Shown in pieces: positions 16,064 through 24,628 of a stretch of DNA of 64,000 bases. How positions within the stretch are numbered: position 1 is the stretch's first letter; each line of letters opens with the position of its first letter. Source of the stretch: JADCCX01 sp031431475 (GTDB lineage Bacteria > Pseudomonadota > Alphaproteobacteria > Rhizobiales > Beijerinckiaceae); the NCBI GenBank assembly GCA_031431475.1, contig JANPDL010000035.1, positions 248,001 through 312,000 of the forward strand, written 5' to 3'. Below the pieces are notes generated by a model. It was given only the letters and a program-made list of their open reading frames with translations, was not told where the DNA came from and made no database searches. The translations under genes were made by a program, and so were the position numbers.

Positions 16064-17674
16064 TCACGCCGCAATCTGCAGGCTGGGGGCAGCGCGTTTC
16101 ACTTCGTTGTCGACATGCGCCTCGAAGCGCTTGAAGTTCTGGGCGAAGAGTTCGTTCAGCTTCTTAGCTGTGGCCGCAAAATCAGCCTTGTCTTGCCAGG
16201 TCTTGTGTGGCGTCAAGATGTGCGGCTCGACACCGGGGACATTGGATGGCACAGCGAGGCCGAAATAGGGATCGGTCTTGAACTTGGCTTTCGCCAATGA
16301 TCCATCCAGCGCCGCCGTTAGCAAACGTCGTGTGACGCGGATTGGCATGCGGCGGCCCGTGCCGTATTTGCCACCGGTCCACCCCGTATTCACCAGCCAG
16401 CAATCGACATGGTGCTTGGCGATGAGATCGCGCAGCAGATTGCCGTAGACGCTGGGGTGCGAGGGCATGAACGGCGCGCCGAAGCAGGTGGAGAAGGTGG
16501 CCTCGGGATCCTTCACGCCGCGCTCGGTGCCTGCCACTTTTGCAGTGTAGCCCGAGAGGAAGTGATACATCGCCTGTGCACCATCCAGCTTGGCGATGGG
16601 CGGTAGTACGCCCCAGGCGTCGCAGGTCAGCATGACGATGTTCTTCGGGATTCCGGCCCGGCCCGTGGTCGAGGCATTGGGGATGAAATCCAGCGGATAG
16701 GCGCAGCGGGTATTCTCGGTTTTCACCGCGTCATCGAAATCCGGCAGGCGTGTCACGGGATCGATCGTGACGTTCTCGAGGATCGTGCCGAAGCGCTGCG
16801 TCGTGGCATAGATCTCGGGCTCGGCTTCTGGTGAGAGGCGGATGGTCTTGGCATAGCAACCACCTTCGAAATTGAAAACGCCTGATGGCCCCCAGCCGTG
16901 CTCGTCATCGCCCAGCAGTGCGCGGTCAGGATCAGCCGACAGCGTTGTCTTGCCCGTGCCGGAAAGGCCGAAAAACACCGCAACATCGCCATTCTTGCCG
17001 ACATTGGCCGAGCAATGCATCGGCATCACCTTGGCCTTGGGCAGCACGTAATTGAGATAGGTGAAGACGGATTTTTTCATCTCGCCCGCATATTCCGTGC
17101 CGCCGATCAGCACGATCTTGCGGGTGAAATCGCAGGCGATCACGGTTTCCGAACGACAACCATGGCGCGCCGGGTCCGCCTTGAAGCTGGGAAGATCGAC
17201 GATTGTCATTTCGGGGGCGAACCCGGCGAGTTCTTCCATGGCCGGGCGGATCAGCAGGTTGCGGATGAACAGCGAGTGCCAGGCCATCTCGGTGTAGACG
17301 CGTGTACGGACGCGGTAGGCCGGATCAGCGCCACCGTAGAGGTCCTGCGCGAAGAGTTCCTTCCCCTCCGCATGTTTCAGCATGTCGGCCAGCAGGAGAT
17401 CGAATTGCCCACCCAAAATTGCGCCGTTGTTGTCCCACCACACGGTGTCGGTGGTCATGACGTCCTTGACAACGAACTTGTCCTTGGGCGAGCGTCCGGT
17501 GAAAATACCTGTGTCAACGCGCAGCGCACCGCCCTTGACCAACATGGCCTCGTTGCGCTTCAGCGCTTCCTCGTAAAGCGCGGGCGCCTCGAGGTTCCAG
17601 CGCACGGCCTTCAGTTTCCTGAAACCGAAAGGCGCGGAATCATTTTTCGCGTTGTAGACGCCGATATTGTCCAT
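16064..17674 (-). CDS. pckA: Phosphoenolpyruvate carboxykinase (ATP)
   Basis: A 536-residue ATP-dependent PEP carboxykinase, the gluconeogenic enzyme converting oxaloacetate to PEP. Kinase-1a P-loop FFGLSGTGKTTLSAD (about 235), metal/kinase-2 region LLGDDEHGWGPSGVFNFEGG, and the substrate-binding TGRSPKDKFVV (about 55) are all present, and length is usual. Start: ATG 17674 is preceded by GGGGA with seven-base spacing; a GTG-like extension to 17695 is not supported. Divergent from an EamA transporter. In rhizobia pckA commonly adjoins chvI; here it does not. Its 3' end abuts the 6S RNA candidate. Confidence 0.95.
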   Translation of the reverse strand: MDNIGVYNAKNDSAPFGFRKLKAVRWNLEAPALYEEALKRNEAMLVKGGALRVDTGIFTGRSPKDKFVVKDVMTTDTVWWDNNGAILGGQFDLLLADMLKHAEGKELFAQDLYGGADPAYRVRTRVYTEMAWHSLFIRNLLIRPAMEELAGFAPEMTIVDLPSFKADPARHGCRSETVIACDFTRKIVLIGGTEYAGEMKKSVFTYLNYVLPKAKVMPMHCSANVGKNGDVAVFFGLSGTGKTTLSADPDRALLGDDEHGWGPSGVFNFEGGCYAKTIRLSPEAEPEIYATTQRFGTILENVTIDPVTRLPDFDDAVKTENTRCAYPLDFIPNASTTGRAGIPKNIVMLTCDAWGVLPPIAKLDGAQAMYHFLSGYTAKVAGTERGVKDPEATFSTCFGAPFMPSHPSVYGNLLRDLIAKHHVDCWLVNTGWTGGKYGTGRRMPIRVTRRLLTAALDGSLAKAKFKTDPYFGLAVPSNVPGVEPHILTPHKTWQDKADFAATAKKLNELFAQNFKRFEAHVDNEVKRAAPSLQIAA

Positions 17675-17855
17675 GGACGTTCCCCGTAGCGCCATTCAGG
17701 CCAGCGCTTATAGGCATTGTCCTTAGCCAAAAAATGCCGGCGGCTCAATAAATGGACGGGCCAGACGCCCGGTCTTTTTGTACATTCCGTGAATGAAGAT
17801 GGTTGACGCGGCTAGCGCCACGGTGTCTGCCACAACCGCCCTCCCGGAAGCATTT

Positions 17856-18740
17856 ATGACCCCGTCAAACCATAACCGCCTCGGCATCGCCTTGATGTGC
17901 CTCGGCATTCTCCTTTTTGCGCTCAACGACGTGATGGGAAAATGGCTGATGTCCACCTACAGCGTGGGTCAGGTACTGTTGTTGCGCAGCGTTGCCGCCA
18001 TGCTGATTCTTGTGCCGTTTGCCCTGAAAGCGGGCCTTGGAAACATCCTCCGAGCGCCGCGCCCCGGCCTGCAACTGGCCCGCGCCTTTTTCGGCACGGT
18101 GGAAACGGCCTGTTTCTACTGGGCCGTGATCATGTTGCCGCTGGTCAGCGTGATGACCTATTATCTCTCGGCACCGCTGTATGTGGCGGCGATTGCGCCT
18201 TTTCTGCTGAAGGAGCGGCTGGAGCGCGACCAATGGCTGGCGGTCATCATCGGATTTGTCGGCGTGATGCTGGTGCTGCAACCGTCCGCCGAGACCCTGA
18301 CCTTGCCCGCCATCGTCGCGATCATCGGCAGCATGCTGTTCGCCGGACTGATGCTCACCACGCGGCAGTTGCGCGGCACATCTGCCACATCGCTCATTGT
18401 CTGGCAGACCATGGGCGCGCTGATCTTCGGCGCTGTGTTCGCGCCGTTCAACTGGGTGACGCCAACGCCACGTGATTTTGCCCTGCTGTCGCTGCTGGGC
18501 GTTTTGGCGATGATCGCCCATGTGCTGGTGGCACAGGCCTTCAGGCTCGCCCCGGCGTCCATCGTCGCGCCGTTCAACTACACGCTGATCGTCTGGGCCG
18601 CGTTGTTCGGCTGGCTGTTCTTTGGCGAATGGCCGAATGTCTGGATGGCGGCAGGCGCGATTGTCATCGTGGCTGCGGGGCTGTACCTGCTGTGGCGCGA
18701 GAGGGGTAGCGAGCCTAGCCCGCAAGTGGACCCGCCGTGA
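17856..18740 (+). CDS. EamA/DMT-family permease
   Basis: A 294-residue membrane protein with ten hydrophobic helices in two EamA repeats (first about 10-145, second about 155-290), the drug/metabolite transporter pattern. Signature pieces are LALNDVMGKWL-like LFALNDVMGKW in helix 1 and AFRLAPASIVAPFNYTLIVW in the second repeat. Substrate unknown (metabolite exporter). GGAAG five bases before ATG 17856 supports this start; an in-frame ATG at 17793 would add 21 polar residues. Divergent from pckA, 19 bases upstream of hisF and probably co-transcribed with it. Confidence 0.85.
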   Translation: MTPSNHNRLGIALMCLGILLFALNDVMGKWLMSTYSVGQVLLLRSVAAMLILVPFALKAGLGNILRAPRPGLQLARAFFGTVETACFYWAVIMLPLVSVMTYYLSAPLYVAAIAPFLLKERLERDQWLAVIIGFVGVMLVLQPSAETLTLPAIVAIIGSMLFAGLMLTTRQLRGTSATSLIVWQTMGALIFGAVFAPFNWVTPTPRDFALLSLLGVLAMIAHVLVAQAFRLAPASIVAPFNYTLIVWAALFGWLFFGEWPNVWMAAGAIVIVAAGLYLLWRERGSEPSPQVDPP

Positions 18741-18758
18741 GACCGTGCTGAAAAACCT

Positions 18759-19532
18759 ATGCTAAAGACGCGCATCATCCCCTGTCTCGACGTCAAGGAC
18801 GGCCGCGTGGTCAAGGGCGTGCAGTTCGTGAACCTGATCGATGCGGGCGATCCGGTTGAATCCGCCAAAGCCTATGATGCGGCGGGCGCGGATGAACTGT
18901 GCTTTCTAGATATTACTGCGACCCACGAGAACCGGGGCACGATCCTCGACGTGGTGCGGCGCACGGCGGAAGCCTGTTTCATGCCCGTCACCGTGGGCGG
19001 CGGCGTGCGGGCGATAGAGGATATCCGCGCGCTGATGCTGGCGGGGGCGGACAAAGTGTCGATCAATTCAGCCGCCGTGAGGGATCCCACAATCGTGGCG
19101 CGCGCAGCGGAAAAATTTGGAAGCCAAGCGATTGTCGTTGCCATCGACGCCAAGCGGGTTTCGCTGGAAGGCGATGCTGACCGCTGGGAGATTTTCACCC
19201 ATGGCGGGCGCAACACCACCGGCATCGATGCCGTAGCGTTTGCGCGGAAAGTGGCGGAGCTTGGCGCGGGCGAAATCCTGCTGACGTCCATGGACCGCGA
19301 TGGCACGAAATCGGGCTTCGACCTGAAACTCACCCGCGCTATCAGCGATGCCGTGCCGGTGCCTGTCGTGGCCTCGGGCGGCGTGGGCAGTCTCGATCAT
19401 TTCGTGGATGGTGTGGTGAAGGGTGGTGCCAGCGCAGTGCTGGCGGCGAGCGTCTTTCACTTCGGGACGTTTACCATTGGCGAGGTGAAGCGGCATATGG
19501 CCAGGGCGGGCGTGGCCGTCAGGCTAGATTGA
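18759..19532 (+). CDS. hisF: Imidazole glycerol phosphate synthase, cyclase subunit
   Basis: A 257-residue TIM-barrel enzyme of histidine synthesis that uses ammonia from HisH to close the imidazole ring, producing IGP and AICAR. Catalytic Asp pair: CLDVKDGRVVKGVQF (D11 region) and LTSMDRDGTKSGFDL (D130-type region in a later strand). The phosphate-binding loops GGGVRAI and ASGGVG are present. hisH, hisA and other his genes are not adjacent in this window. It follows the EamA gene by 18 bases. Length matches the family exactly. Confidence 0.95.
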   Translation: MLKTRIIPCLDVKDGRVVKGVQFVNLIDAGDPVESAKAYDAAGADELCFLDITATHENRGTILDVVRRTAEACFMPVTVGGGVRAIEDIRALMLAGADKVSINSAAVRDPTIVARAAEKFGSQAIVVAIDAKRVSLEGDADRWEIFTHGGRNTTGIDAVAFARKVAELGAGEILLTSMDRDGTKSGFDLKLTRAISDAVPVPVVASGGVGSLDHFVDGVVKGGASAVLAASVFHFGTFTIGEVKRHMARAGVAVRLD

Positions 19533-19605
19533 GGGGCCCGTCAACATTAAGACTTTCTTTCCGTTTGAAGATCAGCCTAATTAAAAAATCTCGAACGGCT
19601 CAGAC

Positions 19606-20085
19606 ATGTCACAGCACCTTTTCACATTCGGCTATGAAGGTCTTGACCTAGACCGGTTTACTAGGTGTCTGATTGAATCTGGCGTTTCCACCATTGTCGA
19701 TGTTCGCGCTGTTCCGCTTTCACGCAAAAAGGGGTTTTCAAAAAACGCCCTCTCGGCTGCACTCCGGTTAGCTGGGCTGGAATACGTTCATATTCCCGCG
19801 ATGGGTTGTCCTAAGCCCATCCGCGATAGATACCGTGAAGATCAAGATTGGAACGCATACACCCGCAGTTTCCTATCCTATCTGGATGGCCAAGCCGAAG
19901 CTCTTCAGGATATTGTAAAACTGGCACAGATTTCCTCGTGCTGCCTGCTTTGTTTTGAAGCCGATTTCAATCGGTGTCACCGGGTGTACGTTGGGCGGGC
20001 TGCTGCAAACAAGGGTGGCCTTCAACTGGCCCATATTACAGATCGAAAAGTGATCCCTGAGCGCCCACTCCCGGTTGCGGCCTAG
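19606..20085 (+). CDS. DUF488-family protein
   Basis: A 159-residue protein of the DUF488 family: the opening FTFGYEGLDLDRF (usually TIGYxG), the DVRAVPLSRKKGFSK block, and the C-terminal LLCFEADFNRCHR, the cysteine/histidine-containing core of the family. Function is not established. The GC content is visibly lower than in neighbouring genes (near 47 % in the first 60 bases). Its last 50 bases overlap head-on the 3' end of the convergent gene at 20036-20863, so the two stops lie inside each other's coding sequence. The pair looks like an acquired module. Confidence 0.8.
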   Translation: MSQHLFTFGYEGLDLDRFTRCLIESGVSTIVDVRAVPLSRKKGFSKNALSAALRLAGLEYVHIPAMGCPKPIRDRYREDQDWNAYTRSFLSYLDGQAEALQDIVKLAQISSCCLLCFEADFNRCHRVYVGRAAANKGGLQLAHITDRKVIPERPLPVAA

Positions 20086-20863
20086 GCGGATATAACAAGC
20101 TGACGATTAGCCATTGATCCGGGAAACGATGGATTGTTCCCATCAAAAACATCAGGTCCGTAGATGGCAAGCTTTGTTCCAGTTTATCGCGAAAAGGTGC
20201 CTCCCACTTTTCATCATAGATTTTGCGGCAGTTCCAGAAAAGCGCTCCGATCTCCCAGTCGACAATCTTGTGTCTGTAGGAAACTGACGCATCAGAACTG
20301 GCGTATCGATAATGAAAATCGAAAGGCAGTTTTCTCAGAATTGATATGCTTTTTGCATCTGTTGCATCGAAGAGACCACCTTGCTGCTGATGTTGCAGCA
20401 ATTTGGCTTTTTCGTCTTCCGTCCATTCAGGCCTATCGACAGGGGTTATATCGAGTCCCAGAATTTTGGCTGGACGCACAATACCAAAGGTCGGGCCAGA
20501 CCGCTGTCGCGCCGTTTCCAATGCGCTAAAATCATCAAAGACTAAAAGTTTCTGCAAAAGAGCCCTACGCTCTACCCAATCATTTTTGGTTGGCACGGGC
20601 TTTCCGTCTAACCTGATCGTGTCAACAAACAGCTTGTGGCTTTCTGGCCGATGATCATTTTTCGCCTTATCTACCCGAGCGCTGATCCATTGCCACTTTT
20701 TGAATTGCTTTTTGTCACCGATTAATCGGAATGGAACCGGGAATAACCTGATCAATTCTCCGGAATCATCGACCCCGGCCACGCACGATGTCTCAGCATG
20801 CCTGCCGCTTGGTGAAGGGTACGTTTTGCATAAGATAAGAATACGCGAAATTTTCGAAGCCAC
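20036..20863 (-). CDS. Hypothetical protein paired with DUF488
   Basis: A soluble protein of about 275 residues that I cannot name. The N-terminus is a strand-rich stretch RILILCKTYPSPSGRH; the middle has KKWQWISARVDKAKNDHRP, and the C-terminus ends GSLFDL, a possible clamp-type or disordered tail. No classic catalytic signature stands out. Start: GTG 20863 has GGAG six bases ahead, better than TTG 20875 where that GGAG falls inside the coding sequence. AT-rich relative to its surroundings (about 43 % GC in parts). It converges on and overlaps the DUF488 gene by 50 bases, which suggests the two moved together. Confidence 0.7.
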   Translation of the reverse strand: MASKISRILILCKTYPSPSGRHAETSCVAGVDDSGELIRLFPVPFRLIGDKKQFKKWQWISARVDKAKNDHRPESHKLFVDTIRLDGKPVPTKNDWVERRALLQKLLVFDDFSALETARQRSGPTFGIVRPAKILGLDITPVDRPEWTEDEKAKLLQHQQQGGLFDATDAKSISILRKLPFDFHYRYASSDASVSYRHKIVDWEIGALFWNCRKIYDEKWEAPFRDKLEQSLPSTDLMFLMGTIHRFPDQWLIVSLLYPPRPQPGVGAQGSLFDL

Positions 20864-20893
20864 TGCATACTCCAAATGCCTAATTGATTGATT

Positions 20894-22057
20894 CTACTCC
20901 GCCGCTCGCACCACCTGCACCGCCGCCCTCGTCTCCTCGAACTCCAGCGATTCAATCCGCCCGGCCCGCTTGCCGATCTTCTCGGATGATGTGGCGATAT
21001 CGCCCACATCCTTCTGGGCCATGCGGAAATGGTCATCGAGCTTTGCCGTGCGCTCCTGCAACCGGCGCACATCGTCCAGCAGCAGACCGACTTCCTTCTG
21101 CAACACGCCCGCCTGTTCGCGCATCCGGGCATCGCGCACAATCGCCTGCATCACCTGAATGGCCATCATCAGCAGCGAGGGCGAGACGATGATGATCTTC
21201 GCGCGATGGGCTTTCTGGATGATATCCTCGAACTTGTCGGCGATGGTGGCGTAGAGCGATTCCGACGGGATGAAGAGGAAGGCCATGTCCTGCGTCTCGC
21301 CGGGGATCAGATAGCGCTCCACGATATCGCCGATGTGCCGGCTGATATCGTTGCGCACCTGCCGTTCGGCCAGAACGATACGCTGGTCATCGCCCTTCGC
21401 CACTTCCAGCGCCTGAAAGGCTTCCAGCGGAAACTTGGCGTCCACCACAAGCAGGCGCTCGTCTCCGGGCAGGCGGATGACACAATCCGGGCGGTTGCGG
21501 TTGGAGAGCGTGGCCTGGAATTCATAGGCCGAGGGCGGCAGGCCATCACGCACGATGGCCTCCATGCGGCCCTGCCCGAAAGCCCCCCTCGATTGCTTAT
21601 TGGCGAGAATATCCTTCAGCGCCAGCACTTCGCCCGTAAGATCGGCGAGGTTTTTCTGGGCCGAATCAATCACAGCCAGACGCTCATTCAGCTTGCCGAG
21701 ATTTTCGCTTTGCTTTTCGCTCTGCTGCATCAGGCTCTGGCCCATGGCAGCGCGCATCGAATCCAGCCGGTCACCCATGACCTTGGCCATATCCATCTGA
21801 CCGCCGCCGAAAATCTCGCTCATGGTCGACAGCCGCACCGTCAGTTCAGCCTGCAACAGGTTCATGGCGGCGACCTTGTCGTCCATCTCGCGCTGGCGTT
21901 CAGCGCTGGCGGCGGCTTCAATGGCGCGCGCCGTGTTGGCCTTCGCCATCATCCAGACCAGCGCGATCAGCAGGATCATCGCCAGCACCGCGCCGGCAAT
22001 CATCAGATCGCGCGTGGTGACCGGAGTCTGGCCGAGAATCAGGATGGTGTCGTTCAT
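20894..22057 (-). CDS. rmuC: DNA recombination protein RmuC
   Basis: A 387-residue RmuC: a single N-terminal membrane helix (LMIAGAVLAMILLIALVWMM), a long coiled coil (about 45-140, QREMDDKVAAMNLLQAEL), then the PD-(D/E)XK-like nuclease-fold domain with LSNRNRPDCVIRLPGDE and LLVVDAKFPLEAF (the D-AK motif). RmuC limits inversions between short repeats in E. coli and is a membrane-anchored putative nuclease. The ATG at 22057 places the membrane helix at residue ~17; an in-frame start at 22132 would add 25 residues with no family support. It is divergent from def. Confidence 0.9.
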   Translation of the reverse strand: MNDTILILGQTPVTTRDLMIAGAVLAMILLIALVWMMAKANTARAIEAAASAERQREMDDKVAAMNLLQAELTVRLSTMSEIFGGGQMDMAKVMGDRLDSMRAAMGQSLMQQSEKQSENLGKLNERLAVIDSAQKNLADLTGEVLALKDILANKQSRGAFGQGRMEAIVRDGLPPSAYEFQATLSNRNRPDCVIRLPGDERLLVVDAKFPLEAFQALEVAKGDDQRIVLAERQVRNDISRHIGDIVERYLIPGETQDMAFLFIPSESLYATIADKFEDIIQKAHRAKIIIVSPSLLMMAIQVMQAIVRDARMREQAGVLQKEVGLLLDDVRRLQERTAKLDDHFRMAQKDVGDIATSSEKIGKRAGRIESLEFEETRAAVQVVRAAE

Positions 22058-22170
22058 GGCGGGAAATGTAACTGCGTTCTGCGGGAAAGTCGAACGAAGG
22101 AGGAACAATTGACCAAATCCGCCGGACCCCATATTGGCTTGATCACAGGAAAATTTCGGCTTTTGACACC

Positions 22171-22683
22171 ATGGCGCTCCGCACGATCCTCACCATCCCC
22201 GACACGCAATTGCGGCTCGTCTCGAAGCCCGTCCTCTCGGTCAGCAAGGAGATCCGGCAGCTGACGGATGACATGCTGGAAACGATGTATGATGCACCCG
22301 GCATCGGCCTCGCCGCGATCCAGATCGGGGTGGCAGAGCGGATCGTGGTGATCGATCTGGCCAAAAAGGACGCGCCAAAGGAGCCGGTTGTCTATATCAA
22401 CCCGGAAATTCTCTCGGCATCGGAGGAGATGGCGACCTACGAGGAAGGCTGCTTGTCGATTCCGGAATTTTACGAGAAGGTCGAGCGGCCTTCTTCGGTC
22501 AAGGTCCGCTACATGGACGACAAGGGCAAGATTCACGAAATTGATGCCGATGGTCTGCTCGCGACCTGCCTGCAGCACGAGATCGATCATCTCGATGGCA
22601 AGCTGTTCATCGACTATCTGTCGAAATTGAAGCGCGACCGGGTGATAAAGAAATTCACCAAGCTCGCAAAGCGCGACGATTAA
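22171..22683 (+). CDS. def: Peptide deformylase
   Basis: A 170-residue Fe/Zn hydrolase that removes the N-formyl group from nascent proteins. Motif 1 is GIGLAAIQIGV (Ile where many have Pro, as is common in Alphaproteobacteria), motif 2 EGCLSIP with the metal-binding Cys, and motif 3 QHEIDHLDG with the HExxH ligands. Length and motif spacing are normal. It converges with dnaQ and their last four bases overlap (22680-22683). No fmt gene follows, unlike the E. coli arrangement. Confidence 0.95.
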   Translation: MALRTILTIPDTQLRLVSKPVLSVSKEIRQLTDDMLETMYDAPGIGLAAIQIGVAERIVVIDLAKKDAPKEPVVYINPEILSASEEMATYEEGCLSIPEFYEKVERPSSVKVRYMDDKGKIHEIDADGLLATCLQHEIDHLDGKLFIDYLSKLKRDRVIKKFTKLAKRDD

Positions 22684-23381
22684 CCTTCACGCTTGATATA
22701 GCGGTTCCACAGCGCTTTCTCGCCCATTCCGGCAACGAAGGCGGCATGGGCTGCAATTTCCGTCTCATTCAGCAGTGGCGCCAGAGGCGCAGGCCGCGCC
22801 ATTGGAATCACTGCCGTTGTCACAGCGCCGGGTTGTGGCCGGGAGCCCGAATCCAGCATCATCGCAGCTTGCTTTCCACCCAGCAGCTCCGAATAGACCT
22901 CGGCCAGAATCTCGGCATCGAGCAAGGCACCGTGCTTGACGCGGTGGCTGTTGCTGATGCCGAAACGGTCGCAGAGCGCATCAAGCGAAGCCTTCGCACC
23001 GGGGAACTTGCGGCGCGCGAGCTGCACGGTATCAACCACACGCTCCATGCTGATCGCGGGTTTGCCGACGCGGGTGAACTCCGCATTGATGAAACCCATG
23101 TCGAACCCGGCGTTATGCGCCACAAGCTGCGCGCCATCGAGGAAATCCCAGAGTTCATCGGCGATAGCCGTGAACAGCGGCTTGTCCTCCAGGAATTCGC
23201 TGGACAACCCGTGAATCTCGAAGGCCTCAAGGGGCATATCGCGCTCGGGGTTGAGATACTGGTGAAACACGCGCCCCGTGGGAAAGCGGTTTTCCATCTC
23301 GATGCAACCGATCTCGACAAGCCGATGCCCCTCGCGCGGGCTGAGGCCGGTCGTTTCCGTATCGAAGATGATCTCGCGCAT
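22680..23381 (-). CDS. dnaQ: DNA polymerase III epsilon subunit (3'-5' exonuclease)
   Basis: A 233-residue proofreading exonuclease of the DEDDh class. Exo I is FDTETTGLSP (D7, E9), Exo II is AHNAGFDMGF, Exo III is HGALLDAEILAEVY. The C-terminal ~50 residues form the linker and alpha-binding tail (RPAPLAPLLNETEI). The ATG shares one base with the coaE stop (TGATG), so coaE-dnaQ are translationally coupled; this order is standard near the alphaproteobacterial origin. It converges with def. Confidence 0.95.
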   Translation of the reverse strand: MREIIFDTETTGLSPREGHRLVEIGCIEMENRFPTGRVFHQYLNPERDMPLEAFEIHGLSSEFLEDKPLFTAIADELWDFLDGAQLVAHNAGFDMGFINAEFTRVGKPAISMERVVDTVQLARRKFPGAKASLDALCDRFGISNSHRVKHGALLDAEILAEVYSELLGGKQAAMMLDSGSRPQPGAVTTAVIPMARPAPLAPLLNETEIAAHAAFVAGMGEKALWNRYIKREG

Positions 23382-23986
23382 CAGGGGTTCCGAATCGCGC
23401 CGGTCATTCCGGCCAGAGTGCGCATGATATCACGGACCTGCCGGTGTGCGTGATCCAGCCCTCGGCCTGTATCCACGATAAAATGCGCACGCCTGCGTTT
23501 TTCTTCATCCGGCATCTGGCGCGCGAGAGTCTGCCTGAAGCGCTCCTCATTCATGCCGGGGCGGGCCAGCACGCGTTGGCGCTGGACCTCGGGCGAAGCT
23601 GTGACCACTGCAATGGCATCGACGCGGTTTTCGCCCTTCGTTTCAAACAGCAGGGGGATGTCGATGACGGCAACAGGAGCACGACTGGCGGCGGCGGCTT
23701 TCAGGAAAGCTTGTTCCTCGTCGCGCACCAGCGGATGCACGATGGCTTCCAGCCGTTTCATGGCTTCGGCATCTCCCAGCACGCGCTGGCCCAGCAGCAT
23801 GCGGTTGACCGTTCCGGCCTTCACAACACCAGGAAAGACAGCTTCGATCTGGGGTGCGGCGGTTCCGGAATAGAGGTGATGCACTATTGCATCCGAATCA
23901 TGCACAGGCACGCCTAGGTCACGAAACATCGCGGCGGTTGTGGATTTGCCCATCCCGATCGAACCGGTGAGACCGAGAATCACCAT
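23381..23986 (-). CDS. coaE: Dephospho-CoA kinase
   Basis: A 201-residue P-loop kinase for the last step of coenzyme A synthesis (3'-phosphorylation of dephospho-CoA). Walker A LTGSIGMGKSTTA at the N-terminus; the DVPVHDSD-like GVPVHDSDAIVHHLY block binds dephospho-CoA; IDIPLLFETKGE is the Walker-B/lid region. Nine bases downstream of maf and overlapping dnaQ by one base, so maf-coaE-dnaQ form one unit. Confidence 0.95.
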   Translation of the reverse strand: MVILGLTGSIGMGKSTTAAMFRDLGVPVHDSDAIVHHLYSGTAAPQIEAVFPGVVKAGTVNRMLLGQRVLGDAEAMKRLEAIVHPLVRDEEQAFLKAAAASRAPVAVIDIPLLFETKGENRVDAIAVVTASPEVQRQRVLARPGMNEERFRQTLARQMPDEEKRRRAHFIVDTGRGLDHAHRQVRDIMRTLAGMTGAIRNP

Positions 23987-23995
23987 ACCCCGAGC

Positions 23996-24628
23996 CTATT
24001 CCGCCACAAGGCCAAGCGTCCGAAGCTGCGCCAGCGTTTCCAGCATGGGCAGGCCGAGGATGGTGGAATGGTCGCCGTTCACTTTCCGGAAGAGATGCAC
24101 GCCAGCGCGCTCCAGCTGATAACCACCGACGCTATCCGTAACAGCGGTTCCTGCGGCGTCGAGATAACGCTCGATCATGGCGGGCGTCAGCTTGCGCATC
24201 GTGAGTTTCGCCGTACCCACAAAACTCGCTACGGTCTTGTTGTTGCGGGCGATGACCACGGCGGAATGGAGCTGGTGGGTCTTGCCCGAGAGAAAGGCCA
24301 GCTGTTCGGCAGCGGATTGCCGATCCAGGGGCTTGTGCAGCATCACGGAGCCGCATGCGAGTGTCTGGTCGGCTCCCAGAACGAAATATCCCAGAGCCTT
24401 CTTCGCGATTGCGAGCGCCTTGGCATGCGCCAGGCTTTTGGCGATCTGGTCCGCCGCGACGCCGCGGTTTTCCTGAGGATCGGATATGGCGCGCTCATCA
24501 ATTTCCGGCTTCATCACTTCGACCGGAATCCCGGCAGCGATTAGCAGATCGAACCGCGTGCGGCTGCCCGATGCCAGCACCAACGGTTTCTCGCCAAGCC
24601 ACAGTGGATGGTTATCACCTGTACTCAC
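23996..24628 (-). CDS. maf: Maf-family nucleoside triphosphate pyrophosphatase
   Basis: A 210-residue Maf/Ham1-superfamily house-cleaning pyrophosphatase. Signature LVLASGSRTRFDLL (usually LASxSPRR), YFVLGADQTLAC with the catalytic Asp, the RQSAAEQLAFLSGKTHQLHS block and SVGGYQLERAGVHLF. Maf proteins hydrolyse modified or canonical NTPs; specificity here is not decidable. GTG 24628 overlaps the TGA of the preceding ppsR gene (GTGA), so it is translationally coupled; a longer start at 24664 would lie inside ppsR. Length is normal. Confidence 0.92.
   Translation of the reverse strand: MSTGDNHPLWLGEKPLVLASGSRTRFDLLIAAGIPVEVMKPEIDERAISDPQENRGVAADQIAKSLAHAKALAIAKKALGYFVLGADQTLACGSVMLHKPLDRQSAAEQLAFLSGKTHQLHSAVVIARNNKTVASFVGTAKLTMRKLTPAMIERYLDAAGTAVTDSVGGYQLERAGVHLFRKVNGDHSTILGLPMLETLAQLRTLGLVAE

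Noticed and set aside
21029..22264. A 411-codon open frame on the + strand opposite rmuC
   Set aside because: RmuC is fully recognisable on the minus strand; the opposite frame lacks a domain and crosses into the def gene.
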